A DNA stretch of 47,487 nt from Candidatus Zixiibacteriota bacterium. GTDB lineage: Bacteria; Zixibacteria; MSB-5A5; UBA10806; 4484-95. The DNA lies in assembly GCA_024231855.1 (NCBI GenBank), contig JAAEQD010000282.1, positions 1-47,487 of the forward strand. The letters run 5' to 3'. The notes beneath the pieces were generated by a model. That model saw only the letters and a program-made list of their open reading frames with translations. It searched no databases and was not told the origin of the DNA. Both the position numbers and the translations under genes were made by a program. This document shows positions 8,880 to 16,299 of this stretch, in pieces (position 1 is the first letter of the stretch; each line of letters begins with the position of its first letter).

Positions 8880-9863
8880 ATGGCTGAAAAACCGAAAATC
8901 CTGGTCACCGGCGCCAGCGGGCAGTTTGGCAGACGTCTGATCCGGGAACTAATCAAACGCGGATATATAATCCGGGCGCATTATCGATCTCAAGAGAAAG
9001 CCGATAAATATCGTCCCGATGGTGTCGAAATCGCCCTTGGCGATATGACTAAGCCGGATTGGATTGATGATGCTGTTGCCGGCTGCGATATGGTAATCCA
9101 TGGCGCGGCCCGGGTAAGTGTCCGGCCGCTTAGCCGGGTCGATACCGAGTATATGTATAAAGTCAATGTCGCGGGCACCCGGGCGGTGGTCGAGGCTTGC
9201 GTGAAAGCCGGCGTGAGGCGCCTTCTGCATATATCGTCGGTGGCGGCTGTCGGCGGTTCAGCCGACGGTTCGATTCTGGATGAGACCGCGGTGTTTAACT
9301 TAGCCGGTTTGGGTATGCCTTATTTCGAAACCAAACGCGAATCGGAGGAGATCGCGTTATCCGCCAACAGCGACAAGTTTGAGGTTGTGGTGGTTAATCC
9401 TTCGATAATGATTTCTATCCCCGACCGCGAAATCACCGCTAAGGACCTGAAAAAAATCCCCAAACGAATTCCGGTATATTTCGATTTCGGCCTGAACCTG
9501 GTCGAGACCGCCGACGCGATCGACGGCTCGATTCGGGCGTTGGAAAACGGCCGCCCCGGCCAGAGGTATATTCTGGGAGGCGATAATATCGGCCCGCAGA
9601 AACTGTTCGCCATGGGTGAAAAGTACTTCGGTATCAAAAAACCGTTTTTCAAAATCCCGATGTGGGGCATATATATAGCCGGCCTGATAGCCGAATTCGT
9701 TTATCTGTTTAAAAACAAAAAACCGAAATTGAACCGGAATATCACGAAATTGCTGAAACTGAAGCTCTATTACAGCAGCAACAAGGCGCGCAACGAGCTG
9801 GGCTACAAGCCCCGCCGGTTGTCGCGAACCCTGGAAGATATTTTAGCCACGATAAGGCAGTAA
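8880..9863 (+). CDS. NAD(P)-dependent epimerase/dehydratase (extended SDR)
   Basis: This 327-residue protein has the N-terminal dinucleotide motif TGASGQFG (residues 10-17) and the SDR catalytic pair in YFETK (Tyr148, Lys152), with the supporting serine in LLHISSVAAV. Length and layout fit extended SDRs such as dihydroflavonol-4-reductase-like and sugar-nucleotide epimerases. The C-terminal part contains a hydrophobic stretch (IYIAGLIAEFVYLF, about residues 262-275), which is longer than usual and may touch the membrane. Substrate unknown. No clear Shine-Dalgarno precedes the ATG. The gene is probably monocistronic, with 170 bases before the next gene. Confidence 0.85.
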   Translation: MAEKPKILVTGASGQFGRRLIRELIKRGYIIRAHYRSQEKADKYRPDGVEIALGDMTKPDWIDDAVAGCDMVIHGAARVSVRPLSRVDTEYMYKVNVAGTRAVVEACVKAGVRRLLHISSVAAVGGSADGSILDETAVFNLAGLGMPYFETKRESEEIALSANSDKFEVVVVNPSIMISIPDREITAKDLKKIPKRIPVYFDFGLNLVETADAIDGSIRALENGRPGQRYILGGDNIGPQKLFAMGEKYFGIKKPFFKIPMWGIYIAGLIAEFVYLFKNKKPKLNRNITKLLKLKLYYSSNKARNELGYKPRRLSRTLEDILATIRQ

Positions 9864-10033
9864 ATCGTAGCAAACCCCGCGATTTTTTATTATTGTATGA
9901 TTAGATGTTATTGTAAAACGCGCTTTCGTTCGCCGATATTCAGCTTGATTTCATTATCGATATTATTTATCGTTGCGAGCGGGAGCGATTAATCAATATA
10001 TGAATAGGTTATCGAATTATAGAGGATAGAAAA

Positions 10034-11008
10034 ATGAACCAAAAACCGATCCGCGATTTTATCTTGAAAAACTATAAACATTTCAATGCCGCCAGGCTGG
10101 TCGAGGCCGCCCAGGGCTGGGTCGATTTCCTGGACGGCGGCAACAAGATGTTTCTGGCTATGGCCGGGGCGATGAGTACCGGCGAACTGGGCATATCGTT
10201 GGCCGAGATGATCCGCGAAGGTAAAATACATGGCATCAGTACGACCGGGGCCAACCTGGAAGAGGACATTTTCAATCTGGTCGCCCATGATTACTACGAG
10301 AAAATCCCGCATTATCGCTCCCTGTCGGCCGACCAGGAACTGGAACTTCGAAACCGCGGCCTTAACCGGGTTACCGATACCTGTATTCCTGAAGAAGAAG
10401 CAATGAGGCGTATCGAACGGAAGGTACTAAAAATGTGGCAGGCCGCCGATCAGGCGGGCGAGAGATATTTCCCTTATGAATACATTTATCAGATTCTCAG
10501 ATCAGGCGAACTCGAGGAATTCTATCAGATCGATCCGGCTAATTCGTGGGTACTGGCGGCCTGCGAGAAAGATATACCGATATTCACCCCCGGCTGGGAG
10601 GATTCAACATTGGGCAATATGTTCACCGCTGATGTGATTGGCGGTAGAATCGGATCGTTTGGGGTTATGAAAAGCGGGGTCGAGCAGATGGAGTTTTTGA
10701 TACGCTGGTATCTTGCCAACACCCAAGACAACGCTCTGGGCTTTTTCCAGATCGGCGGCGGCATAGCCGGTGATTTCTCGATCTGTGTGGTACCGCTTAT
10801 TCAACAGGACTTGAAAAAGGATTGCCGGCTCTGGGGTTATTTCGCCCAGATTTCCGATAGTGTAACATCGTATGGCTCTTACAGCGGCGCGGTACCCAAC
10901 GAAAAAATCACCTGGGGGAAGCTTGATATCGATACGCCGAGTTACATTATCGAATCGGACGCCTCGATTGTCGCGCCCCTGATTTTCAATTATGTTCTGG
11001 AAAGCTGA
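10034..11008 (+). CDS. Deoxyhypusine synthase family protein (probable spermidine aminobutyl transferase)
   Basis: A 324-residue protein recognisable along its length as a deoxyhypusine synthase homologue: AMSTGELG and TTGANLEED near the N-terminus, and NEKITWGKLD near the C-terminus. The lysine of WGK (Lys296) corresponds to the lysine that forms the imine with the aminobutyl group in the eukaryotic enzyme, so catalysis is likely retained. Bacteria have no eIF5A; characterised bacterial homologues make homospermidine or related polyamines, so a polyamine role is more likely than protein modification. AGAGGA stands seven bases before the ATG. A strong terminator follows at 11107. Family firm, product inferred. 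Confidence 0.85.
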   Translation: MNQKPIRDFILKNYKHFNAARLVEAAQGWVDFLDGGNKMFLAMAGAMSTGELGISLAEMIREGKIHGISTTGANLEEDIFNLVAHDYYEKIPHYRSLSADQELELRNRGLNRVTDTCIPEEEAMRRIERKVLKMWQAADQAGERYFPYEYIYQILRSGELEEFYQIDPANSWVLAACEKDIPIFTPGWEDSTLGNMFTADVIGGRIGSFGVMKSGVEQMEFLIRWYLANTQDNALGFFQIGGGIAGDFSICVVPLIQQDLKKDCRLWGYFAQISDSVTSYGSYSGAVPNEKITWGKLDIDTPSYIIESDASIVAPLIFNYVLES

Positions 11009-11106
11009 TTGGCCGCGTTTATTGTTGGTATCCTGGCCATAGTGAAGCCTTGGAATCGAGAAGTTTATACGTATTAATATCCTGATTAAATCGTATATGA
11101 TTATCT

Positions 11107-11139
11107 AAGGGCGGATTGTCATCCGCCCTTATTATTTTG
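11107..11139 (+). terminator. Terminator between convergent genes
   Basis: AAGGGCGGAT (11107-11116) pairs perfectly with ATCCGCCCTT (11121-11130) around TGTC. The plus strand continues ATTATTTTG; the minus strand also has a short T-containing tail. It separates the convergent deoxyhypusine-synthase-like and VOC genes and may serve both. Confidence 0.8.
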
Positions 11140-11173
11140 ATTAATACTTATCGTATAATTTAAATAGCGAAAT

Positions 11174-11521
11174 CTAACTCTTCGCCCAAATACCCAATTG
11201 ATTACCTTCCAGGTCTTTCAGTATCGCGAAAAAACCGTGTTCCGGGGAAATCTGCGTTTTCTCATGAAGACACTCGCCGCCCATGCCTTTGGCCTTTTCG
11301 ATGATCGCCGGAATATCCTCGACTTCGATGTAAACGATAATCCCGGGCTTCTCGGTAAATTCGGTACCTTTTGAAAATCCACCGCCGACACCATCGGGGG
11401 GATTAAACAGAAGATACTCATCCCCCATCTCGTTGAATTGCCAGTTAAATAACTCGCCGTAGAATTTCTTCGCTTTACCGAAATCTCTCGATGGAATTTC
11501 GAAATGACAGACGCCGTTCAT
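11174..11521 (-). CDS. VOC (glyoxalase/bleomycin resistance) family protein
   Basis: A 115-residue protein of the vicinal oxygen chelate fold. It begins MNGVCHFEIPSRDFGKAKKF, the usual first strand and helix, and ends with HGFFAILKDLEGNQLGIW, the usual final strand pair with a metal-ligand-type position in DLEGN. The start at 11521 is preceded by AAAGGAGGAACT, a strong ribosome binding site; the longer reading frame up to 11572 is not needed. Small VOC proteins of this kind are often annotated as lactoylglutathione-lyase-like, but their substrates are mostly unknown, and none is suggested by the neighbours. Confidence 0.85.
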   Translation of the reverse strand: MNGVCHFEIPSRDFGKAKKFYGELFNWQFNEMGDEYLLFNPPDGVGGGFSKGTEFTEKPGIIVYIEVEDIPAIIEKAKGMGGECLHEKTQISPEHGFFAILKDLEGNQLGIWAKS

Positions 11522-11754
11522 AGTTCCTCCTTTATTGTTAGCTACTGCTATTAGAATAAACGAAAAAAGCAACTTTTAGGTTCACTGTCAATCATTTTTC
11601 CGCGATTTTATGGATAATAATTTTTCCTCTTGATTTATTTCGATTCATGTTCTATAAATGCTATCGACACCAGGGATGCGCGGCATAGGAACTTTAGTCG
11701 ATAATTGAGTGTTAGTTATATTATAGTCTTAATTTTCCAATCAAAGGAGGTTTT

Positions 11755-12156
11755 ATGAAAATTGTAGGTTACATGGATGGTACTAATCCCGAAGTTTTAA
11801 CTAATTTATTTTTATCCGGCATCGAAACTTTGCCGTTATCCAATGGCTGGGACAGAAACGGCAAATACATTGCTCATATAAGTAAAAACGATAATGTCTC
11901 CCTGATAATAGGGTACCTTCATAAGTTCTTTCCGCTTGCCAAGGAATTAGATATGGGCGATATGCTGTCATCCGTTAAAATCAATAAAATACCGCTGCTA
12001 TTTATCGTTCCTAAGGATAAGCAGGAAAAAGCAAAAAAGATGTTAGATAAAAAAGGATTGAAGTATAAATTCGCCGATCCGAAGGAAATTTCGGATGTAG
12101 TTGTAAAGATATTAAAACCCGGCAAATCCAAAAAGAAAACCCGCAAGAGAAAATAA
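11755..12156 (+). CDS. Hypothetical protein with basic C-terminal tail
   Basis: A 133-residue protein with an excellent ribosome binding site (AAAGGAGG) before the ATG. It begins MKIVGYMDGTNPEVLTNLFL and looks globular and soluble, with a likely alternating alpha/beta pattern. It ends in a lysine/arginine-rich tail, KPGKSKKKTRKRK, that could contact nucleic acid or acidic membrane. I do not recognise a family. It stands alone and is followed by a terminator at 12187. Confidence 0.7.
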   Translation: MKIVGYMDGTNPEVLTNLFLSGIETLPLSNGWDRNGKYIAHISKNDNVSLIIGYLHKFFPLAKELDMGDMLSSVKINKIPLLFIVPKDKQEKAKKMLDKKGLKYKFADPKEISDVVVKILKPGKSKKKTRKRK

Positions 12157-12186
12157 CGACAAACCTAAATAGCAGTAGATTTATTT

Positions 12187-12231
12187 AAAAACCCTATCCG
12201 AATATAAGTATGTTTTCGGGTAGGGTTTTTG
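12187..12231 (+). terminator. Rho-independent terminator
   Basis: AAAACCCTATCCGAA (12187-12201) is complementary, with a single bulged base, to TTCGGGTAGGGTTTT (12214-12228), followed by more T. It ends the transcript of the preceding hypothetical gene. The rest of the gap to 12540 shows no gene or clear element. Confidence 0.8.
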
Positions 12232-12540
12232 GTATATTATCCACCAACCCCTCTCCGAAATCCATTTTACATTATTGTTTAAAAGCATAAATATCATCGC
12301 TTGTAAGCTATTGCGAGGAATAGGGGATCGGTCCAAAAAAGTATGGGGTGTTCCCTATAATTAGTCCGGCCTTAAGACAAAGCTATGTCGGTCTCCCCGA
12401 TATACCAAGCCAGCCTGAAACATATAAGCCTTTTCATATCAGGATATTGTGGCTGCTCATGAAACACCATCAAAATGCCTGAGCGCGAAGGCACAACCTT
12501 TGATTTTGTCCAGGGTGAATCTGTCAACAAAGGAGAAAAG

Positions 12541-12765
12541 ATGAAAATGAGATTCACTCTGACAATGGAAGACCTGGTTGTTGAAGAAGCCCGGGTTGAC
12601 AACATGATTATAGATTGGGTAGAGGACGTTTCTCAAGCCGAGGTCCTGGAGATGTCGCATCAATGGATAACCTCGAAAAATTTCCTGACCGAGAGAATGA
12701 TCGGATTGACGAAAGTGGGTGAGTCATCGTTAACGATTGAACCGGTTGAAGGGGACGCGGCATAA
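12541..12765 (+). CDS. Small hypothetical protein, first gene of a four-gene micro-operon
   Basis: A 74-residue acidic protein. The ATG at 12541 is chosen because AAAGGAGAAAAG precedes it directly; the open frame extends back to 12475 but without a ribosome binding site. The sequence begins MKMRFTLTMEDLVVEEARVD and has no signal peptide or membrane segment. Its stop codon overlaps the next start (TAATG), so the two genes are translationally coupled. No family recognised. Confidence 0.65.
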   Translation: MKMRFTLTMEDLVVEEARVDNMIIDWVEDVSQAEVLEMSHQWITSKNFLTERMIGLTKVGESSLTIEPVEGDAA

Positions 12766-13091
12766 TGGAACGCTTTCAGTGGTTGTTAGATGGGGTAATC
12801 AGGCAATTTAAAAATATTGAAGAGGCCTTATCGAGGGCATTGGCCAATCTGCCGTTTATTGGGGATGTCGCCTCGAATTATAGCAATTTTATCGCTTTGA
12901 TACTCGTAATTTTGATAACTGTATTTGTAATCAAACCGCTGGTTAAGTGGTCGTTGGGGGTAGTAATAATTGGTACGTCCTTAGCGGCAATCATCTCATA
13001 TTTTTCGGGTATGACATTCTGGGGCGTTCTGCCATTGACCGCCCTGGGCGCGAGTATTGTCATGTTTTCCAATAAATTCACCATGGGGTAA
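12765..13091 (+). CDS. Small membrane protein, second gene of the micro-operon
   Basis: A 108-residue protein with an amphipathic N-terminus (residues 1-35) and about three hydrophobic segments: FIALILVILITVFVI (about 43-57), WSLGVVIIGTSLAAIISYF (about 62-80) and the FWGVLPLTALGASIVMF stretch (about 85-101). It starts inside the stop codon of the preceding gene and ends four bases before the next start. It probably sits in the inner membrane; no family or activity recognised. Confidence 0.65.
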   Translation: MERFQWLLDGVIRQFKNIEEALSRALANLPFIGDVASNYSNFIALILVILITVFVIKPLVKWSLGVVIIGTSLAAIISYFSGMTFWGVLPLTALGASIVMFSNKFTMG

Positions 13092-13095
13092 AGCA

Positions 13096-13254
13096 ATGTA
13101 CGAGAAAAAGAGAAACAAGGTATGTCCTTTTTGCAAAGGTAGAATAGACAAGGTTTTCGATGAATTGGTATGCACTGGTTGTGGATCGAAATTAAGCCGC
13201 GAAGCGATGGATACGAAAACCAAAAACATGATTTTCTTTAATGGCCACAGGTAA
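13096..13254 (+). CDS. Zinc-ribbon microprotein, third gene of the micro-operon
   Basis: A 52-residue protein with two CxxC knuckles, CPFC (residues 9-12) and CTGC, spaced as in a treble-clef or zinc ribbon. The gene starts four bases after the membrane protein stop and its stop codon lies one base before the next start. The rest is basic. Binding partner unknown (nucleic acid or protein). Confidence 0.6.
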   Translation: MYEKKRNKVCPFCKGRIDKVFDELVCTGCGSKLSREAMDTKTKNMIFFNGHR

Positions 13255-13255
13255 G

Positions 13256-13444
13256 ATGAGAGACGATATCTTAAAATGCACAAACTGCGGGAAAATATCT
13301 CCGCGCGATCATATCCTGCCGCTTTGTGATGAGTGTTTTATCGGGCTTGAGGATTATGAGGATTTCGTTGCCAAATCGAATATCGATGTTGAAATAACAA
13401 TTGATAGAAAACAGCCGATGCCGGACGAATTCTTGCGGATTTAA
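13256..13444 (+). CDS. Second zinc-ribbon microprotein, last gene of the micro-operon
   Basis: A 62-residue protein with CTNC (near residue 7) and CDEC (near residue 25), again a two-knuckle zinc site, followed by an acidic tail. ATG 13256 is preferred over 13241, because the earlier ATG lacks a ribosome binding site and would overlap the previous gene by 14 bases. The stop codon shares TTAA with the stop of the convergent reductoisomerase-like gene, so the two genes overlap tail to tail by four bases. Confidence 0.6.
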   Translation: MRDDILKCTNCGKISPRDHILPLCDECFIGLEDYEDFVAKSNIDVEITIDRKQPMPDEFLRI

Positions 13445-14445
13445 TCACTAAATTTTTTATCGAATAAAACAGCCATATCATCGAGAATTCGATTGCGCCT
13501 TTGCTTTTGATATTTTTTCAAGCGGGCAAAAGAATTTCCATAGTCGGCCATCAGTTCATCCGTGAATTTACCACTTACTATTTTATCCAATATAGATTGC
13601 ATGGCTCCACGCGATTGTTTATTGATTATCTCGGATTCGACAGCCAGGCCTCCAAGGGCGGCGGTAGTGCTTATCTTTTCATACATGCCATGGATGCCGA
13701 ACTTCTTAATAAGATCAACGATGAGATCGAGTTGATAAACGCACTCGAGATAGGCGTTTTCGGGAGAAATTCCGCTTTTGACTAGAGAGTCGAATCCAGC
13801 CTTCAAAAGAGCGCTTAAACCACCGCACAAAACCGCCTGTTCGCCGAATATATCGCCTATAGCTTCATCGGCGAAATCGGTAATCATTAAGCCCGCCCGG
13901 GCACAACCAATCGCTTTGGCGTAGGCCGCGGCTGTTTTCAGGCTATCTTTCGATGAGTCATCCGTGCGGCCGATGAAAGCTGTTATACCTTTCCCGTCTT
14001 TAAACCTCTCTCGCAATCTTAGCCCGGGTCCATGCGGCGCTACCAGGACAAAATCAACCCCCGTCGGTTGCTTGATAAGTTTGAAATGAACCGAAAGGGC
14101 GTGCGCGAATATAAAAGTCTGTTCTCTTTTTATGGCTTTATCGATATCCCGTTCAAATAACTCCTTATGTTTATGATCGGGAATCAGAATGACAATGATA
14201 TCGGCTTTTTTAACGGCTTTGGCAGGCGTTGTGAAATTGATACCATCTTGGCGAACGAAACGCCTGGACCGGCTCTTCACGGGCAATCCAACAATCGGAT
14301 CATAACCGTTGTCTCGAAGGTTCAACGCCTGGGCCCGCCCCTGTGATCCATAACCAATGACCGCGATATTCTTGTCGGCCAACGGGCTCGAATCAATCTG
14401 CTTTTCCCGGATTACATTTATATTAAGCGGTCCCATAACCTTCAA
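13441..14445 (-). CDS. Ketol-acid reductoisomerase homologue with altered active site
   Basis: 334 residues, clearly of the class I IlvC fold: Rossmann motif GYGSQG near residue 32, then the all-helical knotted domain with GDIFGEQAVLCGG. IlvC converts acetohydroxy acids to dihydroxy acids for valine, leucine and isoleucine. Two residues normally invariant differ here: the active-site lysine of APKGPG is histidine (APHGPG, His138), and the last of the four acidic magnesium ligands is glutamine (ECVYQL, Gln238), while Asp198, Glu202 and Glu234 are kept. The spacings 60, 4, 32 and 4 match canonical class I enzymes, so the alignment is secure. No other ilv gene is adjacent. It may have a different substrate or no isomerase activity; the symbol is withheld for that reason. 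Confidence 0.85.
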   Translation of the reverse strand: MKVMGPLNINVIREKQIDSSPLADKNIAVIGYGSQGRAQALNLRDNGYDPIVGLPVKSRSRRFVRQDGINFTTPAKAVKKADIIVILIPDHKHKELFERDIDKAIKREQTFIFAHALSVHFKLIKQPTGVDFVLVAPHGPGLRLRERFKDGKGITAFIGRTDDSSKDSLKTAAAYAKAIGCARAGLMITDFADEAIGDIFGEQAVLCGGLSALLKAGFDSLVKSGISPENAYLECVYQLDLIVDLIKKFGIHGMYEKISTTAALGGLAVESEIINKQSRGAMQSILDKIVSGKFTDELMADYGNSFARLKKYQKQRRNRILDDMAVLFDKKFSD

Positions 14446-14487
14446 TTTTATGTGTTTGCTTGAATAATGTCAATATAAGGATCAATA

Positions 14488-14512
14488 AAAAACCCCGCAT
14501 TCCGCGGGGTTT
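14488..14512 (-). terminator. Rho-independent terminator of the lipoprotein gene
   Basis: On the minus strand AAACCCCGC pairs with GCGGGGTTT around a short loop and is followed by a run of T. It lies 26 bases past the stop of the lipoprotein gene at 14538 and before the start of the reductoisomerase homologue. Confidence 0.85.
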
Positions 14513-14537
14513 GATAAAATTTAGGAATTGAAATTTA

Positions 14538-15344
14538 TTACACCGGACCCCAGGTCTCATCCCATTCCCAATAAAAATCGCCCGCTTCAAGCCTGGCATG
14601 GTAGCCGTTTTCATTGAATGTCACAGTCAGAGTCCATTCATAATTCATGGCCGGAACTTCGCCCATCTGCTCATCAGAATGCACCCCCACCGAGACAACC
14701 ATGGTGCCCGATATGGGATAATTTTCATAGCCATATTCTAATCCTTCGGCCAGATAAACGATATCATCAAGCTCACTATCGGAATCCAGTGTGGCTTCGG
14801 ATGAGCCGATAGCAATCTCAACGCCGGCATCGGTTGTCCCGTTTATGGTGATTTCATTGGAATTAATTCCCGTGAAACGGTAGGCCGCGTTGTTGAAGAC
14901 AGTCGATGAGGTGTCGGCTTCGGTGAATTCTAAAAGTAGCTTATTCCTGAATTCAAAGGCGATAGTGCTAGAATCGGGGAACTGCTGGTATTGATCGACA
15001 CCGCTTTCAAATCGGAAACTATCTGATTGCGCCCAATGACCACCGGCGGATAAAAGTTCAAAGCGGTATTCGTACCAGTAATCTTCATACATCATGATAA
15101 AAAGAGTGTCAGCGGGCTTCATCAGCGGGCCGGCTCCTTCGTAATCGAGATAGTCGATCCCCTCATCGACTCCGCCCAGCACGTCCTCGATTATATCCTG
15201 GGATGATTGTTTTGCCTGAAGGTACGTTAGATCGTCGGGGTTGCCTTCAATAAGATCATCCGAATTCGTTGATTTTTCACTGCATCCCCCGCCCAGCATA
15301 AACATGGCCGTTAAAATCATTGTCAGCCAGATAAAATGTTTCAT
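14538..15344 (-). CDS. Hypothetical lipoprotein
   Basis: A 268-residue exported protein beginning MKHFIWLTMILTAMFMLGGG followed by the lipobox cysteine (residue 21) and a Ser/Asn/Asp-rich linker. The remainder looks beta-rich with many acidic residues and repeated tyrosines. GGGAGGATATATA precedes the ATG. It is probably anchored in the outer membrane, facing the periplasm or surface. No family recognised. It is downstream of gatC on the same strand, but an 87-base gap and a strong ribosome binding site of its own suggest a separate unit. Confidence 0.75.
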   Translation of the reverse strand: MKHFIWLTMILTAMFMLGGGCSEKSTNSDDLIEGNPDDLTYLQAKQSSQDIIEDVLGGVDEGIDYLDYEGAGPLMKPADTLFIMMYEDYWYEYRFELLSAGGHWAQSDSFRFESGVDQYQQFPDSSTIAFEFRNKLLLEFTEADTSSTVFNNAAYRFTGINSNEITINGTTDAGVEIAIGSSEATLDSDSELDDIVYLAEGLEYGYENYPISGTMVVSVGVHSDEQMGEVPAMNYEWTLTVTFNENGYHARLEAGDFYWEWDETWGPV

Positions 15345-15431
15345 TATATATCCTCCCGGTTAAGATTTTTTAGTATATTTCGGGAAGACCGGGGGGATTC
15401 TTAAATAATCATTTAAAGCGGTGAAAAAATG

Positions 15432-15740
15432 TTATTCGGGGGAATTATCAGTATTATCGATAACTTTCGGTACGGCGATTAAATTATCTTGAACCCTGGG
15501 CGCGTTGGATAAAGCCTTTTCGGGCGATAAACCGGACTTAATTGCATCTTTTCTCAATGGCGCGAATCTTAAGTCAGAAAATGGCTTGATGGTATCCCCT
15601 TCGACCTCGATTTTATCGATTATCTCCATATATTCCAATATCTTATTGAGATCAGCCAGAAGTTGTTTTCTCTCATCCTCGGTTGGTTTAAGCCGCGCCA
15701 GTTCGGCGATTTTGTCGATATCTGATTGATTGAGAGCCAT
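15432..15740 (-). CDS. gatC: Aspartyl/glutamyl-tRNA amidotransferase subunit C
   Basis: A 102-residue protein with the full GatC pattern: DIDKIAELARLKPTEDE at the start, LNKILEYMEIIDKIEVEGD in the middle, and a downstream LRKD segment. GatC stabilises GatA in the GatCAB complex that converts Glu-tRNA(Gln) or Asp-tRNA(Asn) to the amide forms, so this organism probably uses the indirect route for one of these tRNAs. In many bacteria gatA follows gatC directly; here a lipoprotein gene follows, so gatA and gatB must lie elsewhere. Confidence 0.92.
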   Translation of the reverse strand: MALNQSDIDKIAELARLKPTEDERKQLLADLNKILEYMEIIDKIEVEGDTIKPFSDLRFAPLRKDAIKSGLSPEKALSNAPRVQDNLIAVPKVIDNTDNSPE

Positions 15741-15833
15741 CGTATAGTAATATTATCTGGTAAATTATTTGATGTCAAACGAATTTGAGGAAATTATAGT
15801 GAGGATGAGTTTGCCCGCTTTACATAAAAATAA

Positions 15834-15983
15834 CCGTCCGCAGTGATGTCAAATCCTAGATGCCAGTGCAGCCTGCGGACGGAATTCTTTTTCCGGCAGC
15901 TCTAAGGCTTTTCCGGAAAAAAACCAAGCCTGAGCTTGGTTTTAGACGCCCCCCGTGACCCCCTGATTTAATTATCGGGGGGG
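15834..15983. other. Array of four consecutive hairpins in a gene-free gap
   Basis: The 559-bp gap 15741-16299 has no credible coding region but holds back-to-back inverted repeats. Hairpin 1: CCGTCCGCAG (15834-15843) with CTGCGGACGG (15873-15882), 10 bp perfect. Hairpin 2: TTTTTCCGG (15888-15896) with CCGGAAAAA (15913-15921). Hairpin 3: AAACCAAGC (15921-15929) with GCTTGGTTT (15934-15942), loop CTGA. Hairpin 4: the C-rich run ending near 15967 with ATCGGGG (15974-15980). On the minus strand hairpin 3 is followed by a T run and looks like a terminator. It could be a small structured RNA or a decayed mobile repeat. The remainder of the gap (15984-16299) is AT-rich with nothing recognised. Confidence 0.45.
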
Positions 15984-16299
15984 GTAATACCAGAATTTAT
16001 TTATATATTTTCAATGTTTCAAGTTGCAACAAATAGGAGACGATATGGAAATAATGACGATGAAATGAGCCTGGTTGTTAATGATAGGAGTTATCAGTTA
16101 CGTGAATTTCAGCGCAATATATCAGCTTTTTGATTACTTCGCCTATTCTACCATCTAATTTATAATTGTCTAATTATGCCAAGATGGCTGGAATTTTAGC
16201 TTTACAAGTTTTTAGCGCAATTGTATAATTAAGCCGCTTATAGTCGAGGGGGAATAATAATTAACCGTTTAAAGCGGTCGAGGGGTTGGAGGACACCAA

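Noticed and set aside
12372..12663. Two overlapping minus-strand frames opposite the first micro-operon gene.
   Set aside because: They lie opposite a gene with a strong ribosome binding site and have poor composition.
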